Source: Okibacterium fritillariae
GTDB lineage: Bacteria; Actinomycetota; Actinomycetes; Actinomycetales; Microbacteriaceae
Length of the DNA stretch: 64,000 bases
Reading direction: 5' to 3'
NCBI RefSeq assembly: GCF_900167575.1
Contig: NZ_FUZP01000003.1
Location: forward strand, 372,001-436,000
The notes below the pieces were generated by a model. That model saw only the letters and a list, made by a program, of their open reading frames with translations, was not told the origin of the DNA and did no database searches. The translations under genes and the position numbers were made by a program. Shown here one piece after another: positions 55,786 through 62,823 of the stretch. Numbering within the stretch: the first letter of the stretch is position 1; each line of letters starts with the position of its first letter.

Positions 55786-56852
55786 CGCGCGCGCTCCAGC
55801 ACGTTCGCCACGATGGGTCGCAGCTCGTCGCGCGTCGCCACGGGGATCGACGGGGAGGTCAGGGCCTCCCACGCCCGGTTCGCGTAGTCGCGCGCCAGCG
55901 CCTCGGTGTAGGCCCGCGCGCCACACTCCTCGAGCACCGCGCGGATCTTCTCGGCGCCGTCCTCTTCGAGTGCCGGCGATCCGAACAGTTCGCGCACGCG
56001 CATCCATTCTTCGCGGGTCGAGGCGTAGGACACCAGGACGGTGCGCTTGCCCTCGCGCAGGTCACCGATGGTCGACTTGCCGGTCGAGCGCTCGTCGCCG
56101 AACACCCCGAGCACATCGTCGACGATCTGGTAGGCAATGCCGATGAGCCGGCCGAATTCGCCGAGAGCCGTCACGGTCGCGTCGTCGGCGCCGGCGAGAA
56201 CGGCGCCCGATTGCAGGGGCGCCTCGAACGAGTAGACGGCGGTCTTCAGCCGTTCCATGTCGACGACCTCGTCGACGGTCGGGGCTTCGGGCCGCAGCGA
56301 GAAGTCCACGTCAGCCAGCTCGCCGGCCGCCGACGCCGACACCGCGCCGTCGAGCAGTTCCCGCAGACGCAGGCGGGTCACGTCATCCGCGCCGGTGCGA
56401 TCGACGAGACCATAGGCGCCCGACAGGGCGAGGTCGCCCGCGATGACGGCCACCGACATGCCGCGGTGTTCGGCGGCGGGGGTGGCGAAACCGGCGGTCG
56501 TGGCCTGGTCGCGATAACTGCCCGACACGTTCGGGATGCCGCGGCGCACGAAGTCCCGGTCGATCACGTCGTCGTGCACGATCAGGGCGGTGTGCAGCAT
56601 CTCGTAGGCGGCCGCGAGCTGTCCCGCGGCGGGCAGGTCGTCGCCGCCCAGCGACACGTACGCGGTCATCACCATGCGGGGTCGAAAGCGCTTGCCCCCC
56701 GACGTGTTCTGCTCGATGACGTTCCACAGTTTCAGGTAGCCGTCGCCCCACTGTTCCGCGCGGCGTTTCGCGAGCACGAAGTAGCGTTCCAGCGCCTCTT
56801 CCGCGTGCCGCAGTCCGCGAGAGGAGCTCTCGACCAGATCGGGATGGTCCAT
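55782..56852 (-). CDS. crtE: Geranylgeranyl diphosphate synthase
   Basis: 356 residues. A trans-prenyltransferase with GGKRFRPRMV, the first Asp-rich motif LIVHDDVIDRD and the second QIVDDVLGVFGDE. It supplies GGPP to crtB. It is first in the crt operon; TAGCCT lies 7 nt before ATG 56852, so the operon transcript is probably leaderless. The 86-bp gap to divergent idi must hold both promoters. Confidence 0.94.
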   Translation of the reverse strand: MDHPDLVESSSRGLRHAEEALERYFVLAKRRAEQWGDGYLKLWNVIEQNTSGGKRFRPRMVMTAYVSLGGDDLPAAGQLAAAYEMLHTALIVHDDVIDRDFVRRGIPNVSGSYRDQATTAGFATPAAEHRGMSVAVIAGDLALSGAYGLVDRTGADDVTRLRLRELLDGAVSASAAGELADVDFSLRPEAPTVDEVVDMERLKTAVYSFEAPLQSGAVLAGADDATVTALGEFGRLIGIAYQIVDDVLGVFGDERSTGKSTIGDLREGKRTVLVSYASTREEWMRVRELFGSPALEEDGAEKIRAVLEECGARAYTEALARDYANRAWEALTSPSIPVATRDELRPIVANVLERAR

Positions 56853-56926
56853 ACTTTTGAGGCTACTTCATCGTTCTGAGAAATTAGTACGCTGGCTGAC
56901 CATTTGGAGCACCCCTTGCTGTGGCG

Positions 56927-56932
56927 CAGAAT
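56927..56932 (+). promoter_or_regulatory. -10 box of leaderless idi promoter
   Basis: CAGAAT, 6 nt, then ATG 56939. Confidence 0.48.
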
Positions 56933-56938
56933 AGGGGT

Positions 56939-57487
56939 ATGACTTCGTCCGTCGAACAAGTGGTGCTCCTCGCAGAGGATGGCGCCCCGATCGGCGTCGC
57001 CGACAAGGCCACCGTGCACGATCTCGATACCCGCCTTCACCTGGCCTTCTCGTGCCACGTGTTCGACGAGGCCGGCCGCATCCTCGTCACGCGCCGCGCG
57101 CTGTCGAAGCTCACGTGGCCGGGCGTGTGGACGAACTCGTTCTGCGGCCACCCCGGCCCGGGCGAGGACCTCACCGAGGCCGTGCACCGACGCGCCGAAC
57201 AGGAGCTCGGCATCCCCGCGGGTGCCCTGCTCTCGCTTGAAGCCGTTTTGCCCGATTTCCGCTACCGCGCGGTCGATGCCTCGGGCGTCGTCGAGAACGA
57301 AATCTGCCCCGTCTACCGCGCGATCGTCGACGCGAGCGCATTGCAGCCGAGCGCCGACGAGGTCGCCGAGTACTTCTGGGCCGAGCCGCACACGCTGTTG
57401 TCGGCCGTCGAGGCCACGCCTTTCGCGTTCAGCCCCTGGCTCACCCTGCAGCTGCCGGGCGTCATGGCGGCGCTGCACGCGGTCTAG
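56939..57487 (+). CDS. idi: Isopentenyl-diphosphate isomerase, type I
   Basis: 182 residues. It is a Nudix-fold isomerase with [44 protein letters not shown]. The catalytic Cys is in NSFCGHP and the Glu in [10 protein letters not shown]. It interconverts IPP and DMAPP for the divergent carotenoid operon. A frame starting at 56921 adds six residues with no start support. Its 3' end overlaps the convergent dcd gene by 4 bp. Confidence 0.95.
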   Translation: MTSSVEQVVLLAEDGAPIGVADKATVHDLDTRLHLAFSCHVFDEAGRILVTRRALSKLTWPGVWTNSFCGHPGPGEDLTEAVHRRAEQELGIPAGALLSLEAVLPDFRYRAVDASGVVENEICPVYRAIVDASALQPSADEVAEYFWAEPHTLLSAVEATPFAFSPWLTLQLPGVMAALHAV

Positions 57488-58089
57488 GCTCCCGGCGCTC
57501 CCGCGTCGGTCACGCTCACGTCGGTGCGGTGGAAGTTGAACGACGAGCGGGATGCGGTGGGCCCGCGCTGCCCCTGATACCGCGAGCTGTATTCGGCCGA
57601 ACCATACGGTTTCTCGGTCGGCGACGACAGCTGGAAGAAGCACAGCTGTCCGATCTTCATGCCGGGCCACAGCTTGATGGGCAGGGTCGCCACGTTGCTC
57701 AGTTCGAGCGTGACGTGGCCCGAGAACCCGGGGTCGATGAAGCCGGCGGTCGAGTGCGTCAGCAGTCCGAGTCGGCCGAGCGAGCTCTTGCCCTCCAGCC
57801 GGGCGGCCACGTCATCCGGCAGCGTCACCTGTTCGTAGGTTGCGCCGAGCACGAACTCGCCCGGGTGCAAGATGAAGGGCTCGTCGGGTTTCGTCTCGAT
57901 CAGGCGCGTCAGCTCGGGCTGATCCTCGGCCGGGTCGATGAACGGGTACTTGTGGTTGTCGAAGAGCCGGAAGTACCGGTCGAGGCGCACGTCGACGCTG
58001 GATGGCTGCACCATCGCGTCGTCGGAGGGCGCGAGCCCGATGCGCCCGGAGGCCAGTTGAGTCTTGATGTCCCTGTCGGATAGCAGCAC
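57484..58089 (-). CDS. dcd: dCTP deaminase (probably bifunctional dCTP deaminase/dUTPase)
   Basis: 201 residues from GTG 58089, giving the family-typical start MLLSDRDI. TAAACT lies exactly 6 nt before that GTG, so the GTG at 58095 is excluded. Features are [45 protein letters not shown] and the C-terminal [21 protein letters not shown]. Actinobacterial members convert dCTP to dUMP in one enzyme; that activity is assumed here from relatedness. Confidence 0.94.
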   Translation of the reverse strand: MLLSDRDIKTQLASGRIGLAPSDDAMVQPSSVDVRLDRYFRLFDNHKYPFIDPAEDQPELTRLIETKPDEPFILHPGEFVLGATYEQVTLPDDVAARLEGKSSLGRLGLLTHSTAGFIDPGFSGHVTLELSNVATLPIKLWPGMKIGQLCFFQLSSPTEKPYGSAEYSSRYQGQRGPTASRSSFNFHRTDVSVTDAGAPGA

Positions 58090-58095
58090 GCGCAC

Positions 58096-58101
58096 AGTTT
58101 A
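58096..58101 (-). promoter_or_regulatory. -10 box of leaderless dcd promoter
   Basis: TAAACT on the minus strand, 6 nt, then GTG 58089. Confidence 0.6.
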
Positions 58102-58197
58102 TCGACGGCCGGGCCGCCCCCGCTGACACACTTGCTAGGATGTCGGAAGCGCCCACCCCTGCGGCGAGCGCCACCCCGGGCCCCGGCCCGACACTTC

Positions 58198-58268
58198 GCG
58201 GATGTAGTTCAATGGTAGAACTTCAGCTTCCCAAGCTGATAGCGCGGGTTCGATTCCCGTCATCCGCT
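58198..58268 (+). tRNA. tRNA-Gly (CCC anticodon)
   Basis: Cloverleaf: acceptor GCGGATG / CATCCGC, D arm GTTC-AATGGTA-GAAC, anticodon arm TCAGC-TTCCCAA-GCTGA (anticodon CCC), and T arm with GGGTTCGATTCCC. The discriminator base is T and no CCA is encoded. It reads GGG glycine codons. Confidence 0.96.
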
Positions 58269-58293
58269 CACTTTCTTCGCCAGCGCGATCCTC

Positions 58294-58812
58294 TCAGCGC
58301 GTCACGTCCCACAGGTGATGCACCGGGTCGTGCACGAAGTAGCGCGCCAGCGTGTCCACGGTGAACCGCGAGCCGTCGCTCCGCAGCCCCTCGCGTCCGC
58401 GCAACTCCGCGGGCACGCGTTCGAAGTCGGCCGCCACCCGCTCGGCCGCCGCGACGAGTTCCCGCGCCACCACGTCGGGGTCCTGCGCGGCGTAGTTCTC
58501 CTCCACGGCCGTGCGGTCCTGATCCCAGTCCTCGAACTCGGGCGCATCTTCTTCGAGCATGAGCGCCAACCGCGTGTCGAACCGGCGGAACACGTCGCGC
58601 ACGTGCGCCGCATACTCGAGCGCCGACCAGGTGGCGTCATCCGGCCGCTCGGCCACATCCGCTCGCTGCAGCACGGCGGGCCACGCCCGAGCGTTCTCGC
58701 GCACGAGGCCGGGCACCTCCTCATAGGGCGTCGCCGACGAGTCGAAGCCGCACTCGTCGCACCGCCGCTCCAACACCCAGGTCCAGTTCTTCGTATCAGG
58801 CTCGATCGTCAT
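58294..58812 (-). CDS. DinB-like (DUF664-type) helical-bundle protein
   Basis: 172 residues from ATG 58812; TAGGGT 6 nt upstream supports this start over GTG 58818. A short lead with two Cys (ERRCDECGFD) precedes a four-helix bundle: WSALEYAAHVRDVFRRFDTRLALMLEE, VARELVAAAERVAADFERV, and the end VDTLARYFVHDPVHHLWDV. Spaced His residues suggest the metal-binding site of DinB/YfiT-like proteins, some of which are mycothiol- or bacillithiol-dependent transferases. The function here is unknown. Confidence 0.85.
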   Translation of the reverse strand: MTIEPDTKNWTWVLERRCDECGFDSSATPYEEVPGLVRENARAWPAVLQRADVAERPDDATWSALEYAAHVRDVFRRFDTRLALMLEEDAPEFEDWDQDRTAVEENYAAQDPDVVARELVAAAERVAADFERVPAELRGREGLRSDGSRFTVDTLARYFVHDPVHHLWDVTR

Positions 58813-58818
58813 GCCCAC

Positions 58819-58824
58819 ACCCTA
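58819..58824 (-). promoter_or_regulatory. -10 box of leaderless promoter
   Basis: TAGGGT on the minus strand, 6 nt, then ATG 58812. Confidence 0.52.
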
Positions 58825-58901
58825 TGAATGGATGCCGCGCCACCGCCGCCCCACAACCGCCACCCTCCCCCGACATCCCGCCACGGGCTAACATCGCACC
58901 C

Positions 58902-59204
58902 ATGACCTTCTCCTTCGAGCCCGCGATCGTCGACGCCGTCCTGAAGCACATGAACGAGGACCACCCGGAAGACAACCTGCTCATCGCACGCGCCTTCGCC
59001 ACCGAGACGGCGGACGGCGCCACGATGACAGGCCTCGACGGCGACGGCGGCCTCTGGCAGGTGCGCTCCGGCACCGCCACGGCCGACGTGCGCGTGCCCT
59101 GGTCGAGCGCTATCACGGAACGCTCGGAAATTCGTCGAGAGATCGTCGTCCTTTACGACCGCGCGTGCGAGAAGCTCGGCGTGACGCCCCGCCCGCACGA
59201 CTGA
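58902..59204 (+). CDS. DUF2470 domain protein
   Basis: 100 residues from ATG 58902 (TAACAT 7 nt upstream). It consists of a single DUF2470 domain: IVDAVLKHMNEDHPEDNLLIARAF, MTGLDGDGGLW and RREIVVLYDRACEKLG. This domain forms the C-terminal half of HugZ-type heme-degrading proteins and also occurs alone in actinobacteria. The canonical heme oxygenase gene lies 1.4 kb downstream, so a role in heme or iron handling is plausible but not shown. Confidence 0.88.
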   Translation: MTFSFEPAIVDAVLKHMNEDHPEDNLLIARAFATETADGATMTGLDGDGGLWQVRSGTATADVRVPWSSAITERSEIRREIVVLYDRACEKLGVTPRPHD

Positions 59205-59385
59205 GCACCGGGCTCGGTGATTCCGCCCGAATTATCCTCTGACCAGGCTTTAGATATTCACCTACCACACGCCTACTCGCGCACGCCAGGCCCCCCACGA
59301 ATTGGCACCAAACCTATTCTGTGAGTCCTCCGAATGAATAACATGTGCAAACAACCGTTGCACTCAGTTATTTGGAGGAACTCAA

Positions 59386-59796
59386 ATGCGCACATCACCT
59401 AACCGCCTCGTGGCATCCGTCTTCGGTGCCGTCTACCTGCTCGTCGGTCTGCTCGGCTTCGTCGTCGCCGGCGGCGTCGGCTTCATCGCCACCGAGGGTG
59501 GCCTGCTGCTCGGCATCTTCGAGGTCAACCCGCTGCACAACATCGCCCACCTGCTTATCGGTGCCGCCCTGTTGATCGCCGGTCTGTCCAACACGGCCGC
59601 CGCCAAGTCGGTCAACGTCACCATCGGTGCCGTCTACCTGCTGCTCGGTATCGTCGGGTTCTTCCTCGTCGGCACCAGCCTCAACATCCTCGCCCTGAAC
59701 ACGGCCGACCACTTCCTGCACCTCGCCAGCGCCATCGTGCTGCTGGGTGTCGGTCTCGCCGCCGACAAGGCCACGCCCCGCTCGGTTGCCGTCTAA
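59386..59796 (+). CDS. DUF4383 membrane protein
   Basis: 136 residues with four hydrophobic segments. DUF4383 markers are VFGAVYLLVGLLGFVV, LLGIFEVNPLHNIAHLLIGAALLIAG, VNVTIGAVYLLLGIVGFFL and LNTADHFLHLASAIVLLGVGL. The sequence shows an internal duplication: the two halves each have AVYLL.G..GF followed by N...H..HL. It has a TTGGAGG ribosome site 7 nt before ATG 59386. The role is unknown. The gene at 59848 follows 51 bp later, so the two are probably co-transcribed. Confidence 0.9.
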   Translation: MRTSPNRLVASVFGAVYLLVGLLGFVVAGGVGFIATEGGLLLGIFEVNPLHNIAHLLIGAALLIAGLSNTAAAKSVNVTIGAVYLLLGIVGFFLVGTSLNILALNTADHFLHLASAIVLLGVGLAADKATPRSVAV

Positions 59797-59847
59797 CCGA
59801 TACACACCACCACGATTCGGCCAGGAATAACGGAGAGAGGAGTCACC

Positions 59848-60423
59848 GTGTCTCACACGACGCGCATCTGGATGGCATTGGCCAGCTTGGGGGCTGGTCT
59901 CGTGCACCTCGCCATCGGCGCGGGCTCCCCTCTCCCCCTGGCGATCTTCCTCATCGGTTTCGGTGTGGCCGAGATCGTGTGGGGCCTGTTGGTCATGGCT
60001 CGCGCGCACACTGTGTTGCCGCGCACCGTCATGGTGGCCTCGCTCATCCCGGTCGCGCTCTGGGCGCTGCTTCTCACGGTTTCGATCGTGGCGGGCAGTT
60101 CATCCCTGGCTTCCACCGTTCCCCTCCTCCCGATGGCAGTCGGGTCCCTGTTGAATCTCTATGTGTCGGGGTCGCTCGCCGTGGCCCGCCGACGTTTCGA
60201 TCGCGAGTCGGATGCTGCGGCATCCGTGTCGTCGACGACGTGGGCAGATGCGGCGGCGGGTCAGCCCCAAGCGGGCCGCTATGTTCTCGGCCTGGTGTTC
60301 GGCGCCCTGCTCGTTTCGGGCATGGTCACGCCGGCGCTGGCCGCCACGAACGCGGGTCAGTATGCCGTTCCCCACGGCTCGCACGGATTCGACGTGACCG
60401 ATGGGGGTCACAGTAACCACTGA
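59848..60423 (+). CDS. Small multi-pass membrane protein of unknown function
   Basis: 191 residues from GTG 59848 (GAGAGGAG ahead). Helices are at about 5-25, 28-48, 60-80 and 85-105, then a soluble loop and one last helix (YVLGLVFGALLVSGMVTPALAATNAG) ending in a His/Gly-rich tail (HGSHGFDVTDGGHSNH). The last helix ends like a signal-peptidase site (ALAAT). The His-rich tail could bind metal. It probably belongs with the upstream DUF4383 gene; I do not recognise the family. A terminator follows. Confidence 0.75.
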   Translation: MSHTTRIWMALASLGAGLVHLAIGAGSPLPLAIFLIGFGVAEIVWGLLVMARAHTVLPRTVMVASLIPVALWALLLTVSIVAGSSSLASTVPLLPMAVGSLLNLYVSGSLAVARRRFDRESDAAASVSSTTWADAAAGQPQAGRYVLGLVFGALLVSGMVTPALAATNAGQYAVPHGSHGFDVTDGGHSNH

Positions 60424-60459
60424 GGCATCCGCGGTTCGCGCCGCACGGTGTCCGATCGA

Positions 60460-60506
60460 GCGGGCGTCATCCAGACTTCGAGTCGGGATGACGCCCGCTT
60501 CGTTTT
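60460..60506 (+). terminator. Rho-independent terminator
   Basis: 13-bp stem GCGGGCGTCATCC / GGATGACGCCCGC, then TTCGTTTT. It ends the DUF4383 unit. Confidence 0.9.
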
Positions 60507-60543
60507 CGCCCCGAGGAGTGGACAACCGCGGTTCCCCTCCCAC

Positions 60544-60562
60544 TAAACTAAGCCTTACCTAA
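60544..60562. promoter_or_regulatory. DtxR/IdeR iron box of heme oxygenase gene
   Basis: TAAACTAAGCCTTACCTAA; its complement TTAGGTAAGGCTTAGTTTA fits the DtxR consensus TTAGGTTAGGCTAACCTAA at 14 of 19 positions, including the whole left arm except one base. It lies 25 bp before the start codon. Confidence 0.82.
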
Positions 60563-60587
60563 CTTCGCCTTGTCTCTGGGAGCCGCC

Positions 60588-61265
60588 ATGACACCCGTAA
60601 TCCCCTTCTCCGCCGCCCTGCGCGAGCGCACCCGCACGGGTCACTCCTCGAGCGAGGGCGCCGACTTCATGGGCGATCTCATGAGCGGCAAGGGCACGCG
60701 CGACGACTACGTCTCCCTGGTGGCTCAGCACTACTTCATTTACGAGGCCATCGAGCGTTCGGCCGAGCAGATGAAGAACGACCCCGTGGCCGCACCCTTC
60801 ATCTCCTCCAAGCTCACGCGCCTGCCCGCCATCGAAGAAGACCTGCGCTTCCTCATCGGCGACGACTGGCTCGAGCGCATCGAGCCGCTCGCCACCACGC
60901 GCGCCTATGTCGCCCGCATCAACGCGGTCGGCGCCACCTGGGCTGGTGGCTTCGTGGCGCACCACTACACGCGCTACCTCGGCGACCTGTCGGGCGGCCA
61001 GATCATCCGCACCCTCATGCAGCGCCAGTTCGGCTTCGACACTAACGGCGTCGGCTTCTACCTCTTCGGCGACATCGCCAAGCCGCGCGAGTTCAAAGAC
61101 GTCTACCGCGCACAGCTCGACGCCGTGCCGTGGGATGATGCCGAGCGCGATCGCGTCATCGACGAAGTCCTGCTCGCCTACCGCTTCAACACCGAGCTCT
61201 TCATCGACCTGGCCGACCAGAAGGCCGTCCGCGAGGGCACGTCCACCGAGGCCGTCGTCGCCTAG
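60588..61265 (+). CDS. Heme oxygenase (biliverdin-producing, HmuO-like)
   Basis: 225 residues from ATG 60588 (GGGAG ahead; a TTG at 60570 adds six residues). The proximal His lies in RTGHSSSEGADFM, the distal helix is YLGDLSGGQI, and the YLFGDI and FNTELFIDL helices are present. It opens heme to biliverdin, CO and Fe2+, giving iron from host or environmental heme. The DtxR-type box just upstream predicts induction under iron limitation. No heme importer or reductase is adjacent. Confidence 0.94.
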   Translation: MTPVIPFSAALRERTRTGHSSSEGADFMGDLMSGKGTRDDYVSLVAQHYFIYEAIERSAEQMKNDPVAAPFISSKLTRLPAIEEDLRFLIGDDWLERIEPLATTRAYVARINAVGATWAGGFVAHHYTRYLGDLSGGQIIRTLMQRQFGFDTNGVGFYLFGDIAKPREFKDVYRAQLDAVPWDDAERDRVIDEVLLAYRFNTELFIDLADQKAVREGTSTEAVVA

Positions 61266-61491
61266 CCACCACGGCCGCGGCCCGCTGGGACGTGGTGCGC
61301 AGATCGGCGCGGCGCGAGGAAACGCCGCCGTTTCCCGCTTCATCGTCGTGGGCCCGCTGAAGCACGCGTGCCGGTACGCCCGCCGCTCGACACTTCCGGA
61401 TCATTGAGCCAGCGATCGACTCGGCGACCGCGTCCGCGCCTACGCTTGCGCAACAGCTCACGATTGCGGCCGAGCGCGCCGATCGCGTTTC

Positions 61492-62778
61492 CTAGCGCTC
61501 GATGCCCCGCATGAACCGCTCGACGTCCTTGTCGACGATCACATCGGACGGCCTCAGCGGTCGCGTCAGATACAGCCCCTCGAGCGCGGTCAACCGGCTC
61601 AGCGCCACATAGGTCTGCCCGGGACTGAACGCGCGCGCCCCGAGGTCGACGATCGCGCTGTCATACGTCTTGCCCTGCGACTTGTGGATGGTCACGGCCC
61701 ACGCCAGGCGCAGCGGGAACTGCGTGAACTCCGCGACGATCTCCTTGCGCAGCTGCTTGGTCGCGGCCGAGTACGTGTAGCGGTACTTCTCCCACACGAC
61801 GGGTTCGACCTCGAACTCGTGCCCCTCGACATCCACCCAGACGTTGGCGTCTATCTTGGTGACTTGCCCGATGGTGCCGTTCACCCAGCGCTGCCCGTCG
61901 CCCCCGCCGCCCGCATCGTTGCGCAGGAACATGACCTGGGCGCCGACCTTCAGCTCGAGCGCCTCGTCGGCCGGGTAGGCACCTTTGCCGAAGTCGCCCG
62001 ACACCTCGGCTTTGGCGGTCAGCGCGCGGCCCGGCAGCTTGGCGAGCGAGGCGTGGTTGATGCGGTTGACGGCGTCGTTGCGGCTCGCCAGCGTGATGGT
62101 GCCGTCGTCGGGCGGGGTGCGCGCGCCCGTGCTGTTGAGCACGCCGGCGATCTCGGCCGTCACCTGCCCGTGCCGCACGGCGTTCAGCATGTATTTGAAG
62201 TGGTCGTCGGATTGCCGGTGGATCTGCCCCAGCTCGATCACGTTGAGCGGCGTCTCCTGCCACACCTTCGCGTCGAAGAACCAGAACGAGCGGTAGTTGT
62301 CGTTGATGTATTCGAGCTCATCGCCGCGTCCGGGCACGGGTGCCAGCTGGTAGGGATCGCCGAAGAGCACCACCTGCACGCCGCCGAAGGGTTCGAGGCG
62401 GCGCTGCCGGGCCTGGCGCAGGCTGCGGTCGATGCCGTCCATCAGGTCGGCGTTCACCATCGACACTTCGTCGATCACGAGCGTGTCGATGCTGTTCAGC
62501 AGTTTGCGCACGTTGTCGGGCTGGTCGAGGTCGTGGTCGGCGATCAATCCGATGGGCAACCGAAACAGCGAATGGATGGTCTGGCCACCCACATTGAGCG
62601 CTGCAACCCCGGTCGGCGCGCAGATGACGATCTGCTTCTCGGTGTTCCACGACAGGTGGTTGAGGAGCGTCGATTTTCCCGTGCCGGCGCGGCCCGTGAT
62701 GAACAGATTCTCGCGCGTCTCCTCGATCCGCTCGAACACCGCCTGCTGTTCGGCGGAGAGGGTGATCTTGTTCTTCAC
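61492..62778 (-). CDS. PIF1-like DNA helicase (AAA, superfamily 1B)
   Basis: 428 residues from GTG 62778; the much longer upstream frame is an antisense shadow of the next gene. Motifs in order: Walker A LFITGRAGTGKSTLL, CAPTGVAALNVGGQTIHSLF, Walker B TLVIDEVSMV, VQVVLFGDPYQLAPV, IHRQSDDHF, and C-terminal VTIHKSQGKTYDSAIVDLG and TYVALSRLTALEGLYLTRPL. It is a 5'-3' DNA helicase type, compact and without accessory domains. The cellular role in bacteria is poorly known. Confidence 0.92.
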   Translation of the reverse strand: MKNKITLSAEQQAVFERIEETRENLFITGRAGTGKSTLLNHLSWNTEKQIVICAPTGVAALNVGGQTIHSLFRLPIGLIADHDLDQPDNVRKLLNSIDTLVIDEVSMVNADLMDGIDRSLRQARQRRLEPFGGVQVVLFGDPYQLAPVPGRGDELEYINDNYRSFWFFDAKVWQETPLNVIELGQIHRQSDDHFKYMLNAVRHGQVTAEIAGVLNSTGARTPPDDGTITLASRNDAVNRINHASLAKLPGRALTAKAEVSGDFGKGAYPADEALELKVGAQVMFLRNDAGGGGDGQRWVNGTIGQVTKIDANVWVDVEGHEFEVEPVVWEKYRYTYSAATKQLRKEIVAEFTQFPLRLAWAVTIHKSQGKTYDSAIVDLGARAFSPGQTYVALSRLTALEGLYLTRPLRPSDVIVDKDVERFMRGIER

Positions 62779-62811
62779 GGCTGCCTTCGTAGTGCGGCGA
62801 TCGGGCTCCTT

Positions 62812-62817
62812 TATGAT
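62812..62817 (+). promoter_or_regulatory. -10 box of leaderless promoter
   Basis: TATGAT, 6 nt, then GTG 62824. Confidence 0.62.
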
Positions 62818-62823
62818 AGCCGG

